A stretch of DNA of 23,952 nt from JBGYPP01 sp041838515. GTDB taxonomy: Bacteria; Bacillota; Clostridia; Lachnospirales; Lachnospiraceae. Position numbers and translations under genes: made by a program. The notes under the pieces are model-generated. The model was given only the letters and a program-made list of their open reading frames with translations. It was not told the DNA's origin and ran no database searches. The DNA is taken from contig JBGYPP010000006.1 in NCBI GenBank assembly GCA_041838515.1, positions 1 to 23,952 of the forward strand, written 5' to 3'. Shown piece after piece: positions 1 through 6,626 of the stretch; the first letter of the stretch is position 1, and every line of letters starts with the position of its first letter.

Positions 1-124
<124 letters not shown>

Positions 125-247
125 GAACGTATGGCATGCGGCCCTGCCTAGCGGCATGGCCGTCTTTTTTCCGGCCGCCCGCCTCGCGGCGCGCTGCCGG
201 GTAGTGCTGTATGTCTTCCTTATCCGTTCAGATGTGCATTGCTATTT

Positions 248-262
248 AGTTGTCAAAGTGCA
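248..262 (-). promoter_or_regulatory. boxA-like antitermination element in the rRNA leader
   Basis: On the minus strand this reads TGCACTTTGACAACT. It closely resembles the boxA elements of rRNA leaders (E. coli TGCTCTTTAACA, Bacillus-type TGTTCTTTGAAAACT), which load Nus factors and prevent Rho termination. It lies between the rrn promoters and 16S, about 124 nt upstream of the mature 5' end, where boxA is expected. The embedded TTGACA could be taken for a -35 box, but there is no acceptable -10 at 16-18 nt. Confidence 0.6.
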
Positions 263-325
263 TCCAAGCTCTGATTTGCTTGCCTGCTGCCTCCGCCAAA
301 AGCTCTGGACGGCGGCAACTATGAT

Positions 326-354
326 ACAATATCACAGAGCCTTGGCCTTGTCAA
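326..354 (-). promoter_or_regulatory. rRNA operon promoter P2
   Basis: On the minus strand there is a perfect -35 TTGACA (354-349), a 17-nt spacer and a -10 TATTGT (331-326). Transcription would start near 319 and run through the boxA-like element into 16S. It is the proximal member of a tandem pair. Confidence 0.65.
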
Positions 355-419
355 TAAGATTTTTTGGCTTTTTCACTTTTTTATTCTCATCTGCCTGGTC
401 TTATCCCCAAGAGATTTTC

Positions 420-449
420 ATATTAGCACATTCTTCCAAATAATGTCAA
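420..449 (-). promoter_or_regulatory. rRNA operon promoter P1
   Basis: On the minus strand there is a perfect -35 TTGACA (449-444), an 18-nt spacer and a -10 TAATAT (425-420). It sits directly after the terminator of the upstream secreted-protein gene, in AT-rich DNA with T and A runs. Such DNA could act as an UP element or a flexible upstream region for a strong rRNA promoter. Confidence 0.65.
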
Positions 450-469
450 GTTTTTTTGTTTTTTTTGTG

Positions 470-507
470 AAAAAAGAAGTCTGACGGATTTGCATCCGCC
501 AGACTTC
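470..507 (-). terminator. Rho-independent terminator of the small secreted-protein gene
   Basis: On the minus strand a 14-bp stem is formed by 507-494 and 489-476, with one G-U wobble and a GCAA (GNRA) tetraloop. A run of six T residues follows (475-470). It begins 46 nt after the stop codon of the gene ending at 554 and insulates that gene from the rRNA promoters downstream. Confidence 0.93.
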
Positions 508-553
508 CATCCTCCCTACACTCCCTAATTGATTACAGCCTTGAAAAGAGTAA

Positions 554-1015
554 TTACTTCACGAATACCATAGGGGTATTGCCATTGTGAACCTGGTCAT
601 ACTCAAAAGTAAAGGTGGCCTTGCCGTTCTCTACCTTCTCAGCAGCCTGCTTAACCCATGCGCCGCTGCCATCCTTGTACCATACAGACACGCTGTCGGT
701 GGCAACTACGTTCTTCAGGTTGAAAGCTACCTTCATCTTTACGAAGGTGATGGGGGAATAGTTTACATCAGCAACGGCGATGGTGGTGCCGCCATTCTTT
801 GCTACCAGCTCGGCAGCGGCCTTGGCGTTCTCTTCATTCACTGCGGTAATCACTACCTTGTCCTTGGTGGCGGCAGAGCCATCAACAACCAGGGCGTCCC
901 AAACGCGAACGGTCTTCAGAGTGGAGCTACCCACCAGACGAACGCCGGCAAATGCGGATACGCTCATGGACACGGCCATAACACCTGCGCAGAGCATAAC
1001 GAGAAGTTTCTTCAT
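554..1015 (-). CDS. Small secreted protein of unknown function
   Basis: A protein of 153 residues. It has an n-region MKK, a hydrophobic core at residues 4-20 and a likely signal-peptidase I site after AFA (residues 21-23). No lipobox Cys or sorting signal is visible, so it should be released or loosely wall-bound. The mature part is rich in Val, Ala and Lys with beta-prone segments. Its C-terminal 45 residues run VWYKDGSGAWV, then a strand-rich stretch, then a His and a hydrophobic end. This pattern recalls the beta-sandwich ends of many Gram-positive surface proteins. The start is supported by AGGAGG 8 nt upstream of the ATG. It is monocistronic, with its own promoter and a strong terminator. 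I do not recognise the family and assign no function. Confidence 0.88.
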   Translation of the reverse strand: MKKLLVMLCAGVMAVSMSVSAFAGVRLVGSSTLKTVRVWDALVVDGSAATKDKVVITAVNEENAKAAAELVAKNGGTTIAVADVNYSPITFVKMKVAFNLKNVVATDSVSVWYKDGSGAWVKQAAEKVENGKATFTFEYDQVHNGNTPMVFVK

Positions 1016-1115
1016 ACTTTTTTCCTCCTAAAAAAGTTGATGAATGTAGGCAGTTGCAACAAGCACTTCTATGGCCATGTGCAGCATATAGAAGATTTTC
1101 ACTTGTCATGGCAAT

Positions 1116-1143
1116 ATAATATCATAATCTTTCTTAATGTCAA
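1116..1143 (-). promoter_or_regulatory. Promoter of the small secreted-protein gene
   Basis: On the minus strand there is a perfect -35 TTGACA (1143-1138), a 16-nt spacer and a -10 TATTAT (1121-1116, 5/6). It predicts a 5' UTR of roughly 95 nt before the ATG at 1015. Upstream DNA is extremely AT-rich. A near-consensus promoter with a strong ribosome binding site suggests high expression. Confidence 0.6.
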
Positions 1144-1148
1144 GATAA

Positions 1149-1209
1149 TTAACGTTTAATTTATTTAATATATATTTTTTATTTGACTATAATTTTATTT
1201 AAACGTTTA
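1149..1209. promoter_or_regulatory. Pair of AACGTTTA sites upstream of the secreted-protein promoter
   Basis: The 8-mer AACGTTTA occurs at 1151-1158 and again at 1202-1209. The second lies within the perfect 10-bp palindrome TAAACGTTTA (1200-1209) and the first within the near-palindrome TTAACGTTTAA (1149-1159). The sites are 51 nt apart, about five helical turns, and lie just upstream of the -35 box. They could be an operator pair, but in DNA this AT-rich chance is a serious alternative. The rest of 1016-1396 holds only the promoter, a TA tract and the terminator of the next gene. Confidence 0.3.
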
Positions 1210-1213
1210 GAGT

Positions 1214-1232
1214 TATATATATATATATATAT
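1214..1232. repeat. TA dinucleotide tract
   Basis: An uninterrupted alternating TA run of 19 nt in the AT-rich spacer between the mutase terminator and the secreted-protein promoter. It could vary in length by slippage and would melt easily. No gene is affected. Confidence 0.9.
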
Positions 1233-1280
1233 CAGAAAATTTCCTGTTTTATCCAGAAATTTATTCTACAAAACAGCGCA

Positions 1281-1330
1281 TAATAATAGAACCCCACTCC
1301 CCGGATATCTATTTTTTCCGGGAAGTGGGG
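1281..1330 (-). terminator. Rho-independent terminator closing the glycan operon
   Basis: On the minus strand CCCCACTTCCCGG (1330-1318) pairs with CCGGGGAGTGGGG (1304-1292), giving 13 bp with one G-U wobble and a 13-nt A/T-rich loop. A T-rich tail TTCTATTATTA follows. It lies about 65 nt after the stop of the phosphosugar mutase and is the first convincing terminator downstream of rfbB. Confidence 0.85.
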
Positions 1331-1396
1331 CTTTGCATTACAGGCGGGTTCTTACCCACCCTCCTATTTTATAGATTTGCAGTCCGCTCAAAGGCC

Positions 1397-3124
1397 TTAA
1401 TAAACGATCTGTTCCTTTACAGCTGCCGCCAGCGCTTCCACTCTGGAGGCCGCATCCTCCAGGCCGCTGCCCCGGACGCCCATATAAAACTTGAGCTTGG
1501 GCTCCGTGCCGGAGGGCCTGGCACAGCACCACTCCCCATCGGGCAGGTCAAAATACAGCACGTTGGACTTGGGCAGGCCGGTGGGTCTCTCCTGTCCGCT
1601 GGCCATATCACGCACCACTCCCCTGCCATAATCCCTAAAGGCCACCACCTTCCTGTCGCCAAAGGCGGCGGGGGGATTGTTGCGCCAGTTGTCCATAATG
1701 GCGGCGATCTGGCGGGAACCCTCTATGCCCTTGAGGGTCATGGTGTATTGGTCCTCTTTGAAATATCCATATTTCTCGTACATGGACAGCATCATATCCC
1801 ACAGGGTCTTGCCCTGGGCCTTGCAAAATGCCGCCGCCTCACAGAGGCTCATAACCGCCGCCACGGCATCCTTATCCCGGGCATAGGTGCCTATCAGACA
1901 GCCGTAGCTCTCCTCCAGACCAAAGACGTAACTGCCGCTGCCGCTGGCCTCCATCTCCTTGATCTGTTCCCCTATGAATTTGAAACCGGTCAGCACCTCC
2001 ACCAGCCTGGCGCCGTAATTGGCGGCTATGGGCATGGTCATATTGGTGGTCACTATGGTGGTCACCAGCGTAGGATTGGGAGGCATCAAGCCCAGGGCCT
2101 GCCTCTCCCGGAACAGGTACTCGGCTATGATCATGCCAGACATGTTGCCGGTAAAGGGGATGTATTCCCCGCTTTTGCTGTCTTTGACGTATACGCCCAG
2201 TCTGTCCGCATCGGGATCCGTGGCCAGCACTATATCCGCATCCTTCTCCCTGGCCAGCTCCAGCGCCAGAGCAAAGGCCTTGGGATCTTCAGGGTTGGGA
2301 TAATCCAGAGTGCCAAAGTCCGGATCGGGCTTCTCCTGCTGAGGCACCACATAGACATGGCGGAAGCCCAGCTCTGACAGAATACGGCGAACGGGCACAT
2401 TGCCGGTGCCACAGAGGGGGGTATACACGATCTTTAACGACTCCGCCATAGCCTGTATGGACTCGGGGTGCAATATCTGCTTCTTTAATACTTCAATATA
2501 TGCGTCGTCCAACTCCCTGCCTATGACCTGGTAAAGGCCGGCAGCCTGAGCCTCCTGCTTGTCCATGGTCTTTACCTGGGCATAATCCTCTATGGCGGCC
2601 ACACAGTCTATGATGTCCACATCCTTAGGAGAGGTCACCTGGGCGCCGTCCTCCCAATACACCTTGTACCCGTTGTACTCCGGCGGATTGTGGCTGGCCG
2701 TAATCACTATACCGGAGGTGCAGCCCAGCTCCCTTATGGCAAAGGAGAGCTGGGGCGTGGGCCTCAGGCTGTCAAACACATAGGCTTTGATACCGTTGGC
2801 GGCCAGGCACAGCGCGGCACAGTCCGAAAACTCCGGGGACATATGCCGGGAGTCATAGGCTATGGCCACGCTGGCGCCCTGGGGCTTTTGTCTTAAGATA
2901 TAATTGGCCAGGCCCTGGGTGGCCTTGCGCACGGTATAGATGTTCATACGGTTGGTGCCGGCGCCCAATATGCCCCGCAGACCTCCGGTGCCAAACTCCA
3001 AATCCTTATAAAACCTCTCCTCTATCTCCTTCTCATCCCCGGATATGGAGCGAAGCTCCTCCTTGGTCTGCTCGTCAAAGTACTGATTGTCCAGCCATGA
3101 TTGGTATCTTGCGCGATAATCCAT
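1397..3124 (-). CDS. pgcA: Alpha-D-phosphohexomutase (phosphoglucomutase / phosphomannomutase)
   Basis: Interconverts hexose 6-phosphate and hexose 1-phosphate in the cytoplasm. It would feed glucose-1-phosphate to RfbA in the same operon. All four family signatures are present: the phosphoserine loop TASHNP (Ser144), the metal site DPDADR (303-308), the sugar-binding loop GLEESYG (402-408) and the phosphate-binding loop RPSGTEPK (536-543). The length of 575 residues fits the long PgcA-type enzymes of Firmicutes. The start is the ATG at 3124 because AAGGAGG lies just upstream of it. An in-frame ATG 12 codons earlier lacks a comparable site. It is the last gene of the operon, 52 nt after pepA, followed by a terminator. 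Specificity for glucose or mannose phosphate cannot be read from the motifs. Confidence 0.95.
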   Translation of the reverse strand: MDYRARYQSWLDNQYFDEQTKEELRSISGDEKEIEERFYKDLEFGTGGLRGILGAGTNRMNIYTVRKATQGLANYILRQKPQGASVAIAYDSRHMSPEFSDCAALCLAANGIKAYVFDSLRPTPQLSFAIRELGCTSGIVITASHNPPEYNGYKVYWEDGAQVTSPKDVDIIDCVAAIEDYAQVKTMDKQEAQAAGLYQVIGRELDDAYIEVLKKQILHPESIQAMAESLKIVYTPLCGTGNVPVRRILSELGFRHVYVVPQQEKPDPDFGTLDYPNPEDPKAFALALELAREKDADIVLATDPDADRLGVYVKDSKSGEYIPFTGNMSGMIIAEYLFRERQALGLMPPNPTLVTTIVTTNMTMPIAANYGARLVEVLTGFKFIGEQIKEMEASGSGSYVFGLEESYGCLIGTYARDKDAVAAVMSLCEAAAFCKAQGKTLWDMMLSMYEKYGYFKEDQYTMTLKGIEGSRQIAAIMDNWRNNPPAAFGDRKVVAFRDYGRGVVRDMASGQERPTGLPKSNVLYFDLPDGEWCCARPSGTEPKLKFYMGVRGSGLEDAASRVEALAAAVKEQIVY

Positions 3125-3176
3125 ATTTGCCTCCTTTTCTCTGCCCAACAGGTCCGGCACCTTGCCCGCCTACTGC

Positions 3177-4613
3177 CTAACACTCATCCTCCACGTCCTT
3201 GATCAACTCATACAATAGGCGCAGGGGCGCTCCAGTGGCTCCCAGGGGCTGATAACCATGGGCCTTGTCCAGATAAGCCGGGCCGGCTATGTCTATATGG
3301 GCCCAGGGTATATCCTCCACAAAGCGCTCCAGGAACATTCCAGCCGTTATGGCGCCGGCGCCTCCCTTGGACACATTTTTCAAATCCGCCATCGTACCCT
3401 TGACCATATCCCTGTACAGGTCCATGACGGGCAGTCTCCAAACCATATCCCCGGTGCGGCTTCCTGCCCTCTCCACCAGTGCGGCCAGACCCTCATCATT
3501 GGACACCAGGCCGGACACATGGCCGCCCAGAGCCACTACGCAGGCGCCGGTCAATGTGGCGCAGTCCAGAATACGGCCGGGTTTTTCTACCGTGGCAGCA
3601 TAGTACAACGCATCTGCCAGGGTCAGCCTGCCCTCGGCATCGGTGTTGCCCACCTCAATGGTCAGGCCCTTCATAGAGCCAATGATATCCCCGGTCTTAT
3701 AAGCATCTCCGGATATCATATTCTCACAGGCAGCCACCAGGCCCACAACATTTTTCTCCACCTTATTCTTGGCCAGGGCCAGCATCAGACCGGCCACGGC
3801 TGCGGCGCCGGCCATATCATGGTTCATGGTCAGCATACTCTCGGGGGGCTTGATACAGTATCCGCCGGAGTCATAGGTCAGACCCTTGCCTACCACGGCG
3901 GTCTTTTCCCCATCCGGGCCGCCGCCATTCCAGCGCATAAGGATAAACCTCGGCTCTTGGGCCGAACCCCGGGCCACGGCCAAAAAGGCTTTCATGCCCA
4001 GTTCCTCTATCTGCGCCTTCTCCAGCACCTCCACTTCCACGCCCAGAGGAACCAGCCTATCCCGGCAGGCCTGGGCCAGAGCAGCAGGCGTCATCTCCAT
4101 GGCCGGCTCATTGGCAAGATCCCTGGCAAAGAACAGGCCCTCCATCAGCGCGGGCAGCTCAGCCAATTTGGAGCTGATCTTTTCCTCCTTGCCCTCAGGC
4201 GCATGGAAATAAAAATCTTGGAGGCAGGGCGCATCTTTCTTCTCGCTCAAGTACTTGTCAAACACATATTCGGATTGCAGCAGACCCTCGGCCATGGCCC
4301 GTACCGTCTTGCCCAGACAGCCCTCAACCAATCTCTCCAAATAGGTATATGCGCTGACCGCCTTGATGCGCTGCAGTTCCTTACCCAGGGCGAAAAAGGC
4401 CTTGCGCATATTCTCCCTATCCAGCTTCTCCCTCTTGCCCAGGCCTATATATACCCGGTTCTTGTGGTGTACCGTATACACCTCTCCCAGCTTGCCCTGG
4501 AAAATCTTTTGCTCCAACAGGGGAGTGATGGTCTTGCAGCTGCAACTCTCCCCCTCCAACATCAGGCGCACCTCCACACCCTCGCCTGCGCCTGCGTGCA
4601 ATCTCAACGCCAT
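3177..4613 (-). CDS. pepA: Leucyl aminopeptidase, M17 family
   Basis: A cytosolic di-metal aminopeptidase, normally hexameric. It has 478 residues: a short N-terminal domain (1-160) and the M17 catalytic domain (about 165-478). By alignment with bovine lens LAP the metal ligands are Lys243, Asp248, Asp266, Asp325 and Glu327, and the catalytic residues are Lys255 and Arg329. They lie in GKGLTYDSGG, the MNHDMAGAA segment and NTDAEGRL, and all are conserved, so the enzyme should be active. The start at 4613 is chosen because AAGGA lies 9 nt upstream and the N-terminus then matches the family. The longer in-frame start 14 codons upstream gives an untypical Arg/Pro-rich extension. It sits between a glycosyltransferase (57-nt gap) and the mutase (52-nt gap), an unusual location for this housekeeping enzyme. 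Confidence 0.95.
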   Translation of the reverse strand: MALRLHAGAGEGVEVRLMLEGESCSCKTITPLLEQKIFQGKLGEVYTVHHKNRVYIGLGKREKLDRENMRKAFFALGKELQRIKAVSAYTYLERLVEGCLGKTVRAMAEGLLQSEYVFDKYLSEKKDAPCLQDFYFHAPEGKEEKISSKLAELPALMEGLFFARDLANEPAMEMTPAALAQACRDRLVPLGVEVEVLEKAQIEELGMKAFLAVARGSAQEPRFILMRWNGGGPDGEKTAVVGKGLTYDSGGYCIKPPESMLTMNHDMAGAAAVAGLMLALAKNKVEKNVVGLVAACENMISGDAYKTGDIIGSMKGLTIEVGNTDAEGRLTLADALYYAATVEKPGRILDCATLTGACVVALGGHVSGLVSNDEGLAALVERAGSRTGDMVWRLPVMDLYRDMVKGTMADLKNVSKGGAGAITAGMFLERFVEDIPWAHIDIAGPAYLDKAHGYQPLGATGAPLRLLYELIKDVEDEC

Positions 4614-4670
4614 ACGCCTATCCTTTCTCCCGGACGGGGCCGGGCGGCAATCCACTCGCTATTTCCTCTA

Positions 4671-6626
4671 TTATCGCAAAGCAAAGTCGCTCCTGTCCAG
4701 TGAAAAATTCGGATTGTAATAAGGATCCCCGGCTTCCAAGACCTCCCTCCACTTCTCCCGGAACAGGGCGCACTCCGCCTCATACCGGCGCTTCTTCTCC
4801 CCCTCCCCATCCCCTCCCCTTGAGAGGGATTCGTGGTGATACAGGCGGGCAAAAGGGGTAAAGACATTGAGATATCCCCTCTGCCGCAGCCGCAGGCAAA
4901 AGTCCACATCGTTGAGCGCCACGGCAAATTCCTCTGACAGGCCGTCCAATTCCTCATAATGCCGCCTCTTGACCATCAGGCAGGCTCCGGTGACGGCAGA
5001 CACATTCTGGGCGTAACACAGCCTGCCCATATACCCCAGATTGTCCCTGGACTGGCCATAATGGCTGTGGCCGGCAGTCCTGTGGGCCCCCAGGCCTATG
5101 ACCACTCCGGCGTGCTGTATGGTCTGGTCAGGATAGAGCAGCTTGGCCCCCACCGCGCCCACATCCGGCCTCTGGGCGTACATCAGCAGCTCCTCTATCC
5201 AGTTGGGGCTGATGACCTCGGTGTCATTGTTCAGCAGCAACAGATATTCCCCCCCGGCCTGCGCCGCCGCCATATTGTTGATCCTGGAATAGTGAAATTC
5301 TCCCTGATAGCGCAGTATGCGCACGCCCTGCGCCTCCAGCTCCCTATAGTACGCAAAGGTGGCCGGCTCCACGCTGTTATTCTCCGCCACTATAATCTCC
5401 CAATTCCCATAGGTGGATTTTTCCTGTATGGAGAGTATACAGCGGCGCAGGTCATCCACATGGTCCTTTGAGGGTATCAGTATGGATACCAGGGGATGAT
5501 CCTCCAGGGCGTAGGATATGCGGAATATGGTTTCAAAGGCCCTGGTGCTGCTGATGACAAAATCGGAGAAACCCTGGCTCTCCAAATGCCTGGCCACTGC
5601 GCCCTTGGCCGCATCCACAGCATAGGCCTTAGCCTCTATGCCTGAGGCCACGGAGCCGGCATGGCTGCGCCAATAGTAGAGCAGCTTGGGCACATGCACT
5701 ATGCGCTGGGCCCGGGCCGTCAGCCGCAGTATGGCATCGTGGTCCTGGCTGCCGTCATATCGGCTGCAAAACAGTTCCTCCCCGTCCAGCAGACTGCGGG
5801 AAAATACGCTGAAATGACAGATGTAATTATTGGCCCGCAGATTGTCTATGGCGAAGTCCGGCTTGAAATGCATGGTCAGCATACGGTTGATATCATCACC
5901 GGCAAAGGTGGTTTCATCGCAGTAGAGATAATCCGCCCCCTGGGCTTCTATGGCCAGAGCGTATTCGTACAATACGCTGGGGTGCAGTATGTCGTCATGG
6001 TCAAACAGGCCCAGGTACTCCCCGGAAGCCAGGGCCATACAGCGGTTGGTATTGCCGGATATGCCCAAATTCTGCGGCAATTTCTCGTACACTATACGGC
6101 CTCCGGCCCTGTCTGCATACTGCCTGCATATTTCCCCCACATACGCATGCTCCCGGTCCGATCCGTCTGCCAAACAGAGCTGCCAATTGCCGTAAGTCTG
6201 CCAAAGCACGGAATCCAGCATCTGCTCCAAAAATCCCCGAGGGGTGTTATAGAGGGGGACTAGGATGCTGAAACAAATGTTCTGTTTGAATACCCTCTCA
6301 GACTGGGCCTTGCGGGTCGCCAGGTCAGGAAAGGACCCCGTGCCGTAGGCCGTATGTCTGGCCCACTCCCGCCGCTTGGCCCCCAGCTTGCGCCACAGGG
6401 CCCGAGGGCCTCCCAGGCGCCCTATCCTCTGAGCCATCCGGGCCGAGGCATGAAAAATCCCCCTGGCCGGAGCCAGGCACTTCCAGATTTTGCTGTTCTT
6501 AATGCGGCCCAGTTTCCAGGCCAGCTCCTCCTTTTCCTCCTCCGCCAGCGCCAGGCGGCGGACCAGATCCCCATTTCTGCGCCTCTCCTCCCGATACAGA
6601 CGCTGCCAATCCCTTTGCTTATCCAC
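4671..6626 (-). CDS. Two-domain GT2 glycosyltransferase
   Basis: A protein of 651 residues with two tandem GT-A (GT2) domains behind a charged, coiled-coil-like N-terminus (residues 5-45). Domain 1 (about 118-330) carries FSILVPLYN, the metal-binding FDHDD (208-212) and a QDHD base-like motif near 294. Domain 2 (about 379-605) carries SILIPSKDH, LNNDTEV (465-471), NDVDFCLRLRQRGY (572-585) and HHESLSRG. The second-domain motifs are typical of rhamnosyltransferase-like GT2 enzymes of O-antigen and rhamnan loci, which fits the dTDP-rhamnose genes upstream. The start is GTG at 6626 with AAGGAGG 6 nt before it. Its first 8 nt overlap the end of the preceding glycosyltransferase gene, suggesting translational coupling. 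Two domains in one chain suggest a polymerase adding two linkages, but this is inference. No membrane segment is visible. Confidence 0.9.
   Translation of the reverse strand: MDKQRDWQRLYREERRRNGDLVRRLALAEEEKEELAWKLGRIKNSKIWKCLAPARGIFHASARMAQRIGRLGGPRALWRKLGAKRREWARHTAYGTGSFPDLATRKAQSERVFKQNICFSILVPLYNTPRGFLEQMLDSVLWQTYGNWQLCLADGSDREHAYVGEICRQYADRAGGRIVYEKLPQNLGISGNTNRCMALASGEYLGLFDHDDILHPSVLYEYALAIEAQGADYLYCDETTFAGDDINRMLTMHFKPDFAIDNLRANNYICHFSVFSRSLLDGEELFCSRYDGSQDHDAILRLTARAQRIVHVPKLLYYWRSHAGSVASGIEAKAYAVDAAKGAVARHLESQGFSDFVISSTRAFETIFRISYALEDHPLVSILIPSKDHVDDLRRCILSIQEKSTYGNWEIIVAENNSVEPATFAYYRELEAQGVRILRYQGEFHYSRINNMAAAQAGGEYLLLLNNDTEVISPNWIEELLMYAQRPDVGAVGAKLLYPDQTIQHAGVVIGLGAHRTAGHSHYGQSRDNLGYMGRLCYAQNVSAVTGACLMVKRRHYEELDGLSEEFAVALNDVDFCLRLRQRGYLNVFTPFARLYHHESLSRGGDGEGEKKRRYEAECALFREKWREVLEAGDPYYNPNFSLDRSDFALR

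Noticed and set aside
171..200. GC-rich inverted repeat in the 16S leader as a terminator
   Set aside because: In the transcribed direction it is followed by A residues, not T, so it is more likely a leader or processing structure.
251..256. Third TTGACA as an additional rRNA promoter
   Set aside because: No acceptable -10 follows at 16-18 nt; it is better explained as part of the boxA-like element.
1325..2377. Long plus-strand open frame (350 codons) opposite the phosphosugar mutase
   Set aside because: It is antisense to a gene with all catalytic motifs, its product is a low-complexity Gly/His-rich sequence with no domain, and no ribosome site precedes it.
3258..4703. Plus-strand open frame of 481 codons opposite pepA
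   Set aside because: A mirror of the codon bias of the M17 aminopeptidase gene; no motif, no ribosome site.
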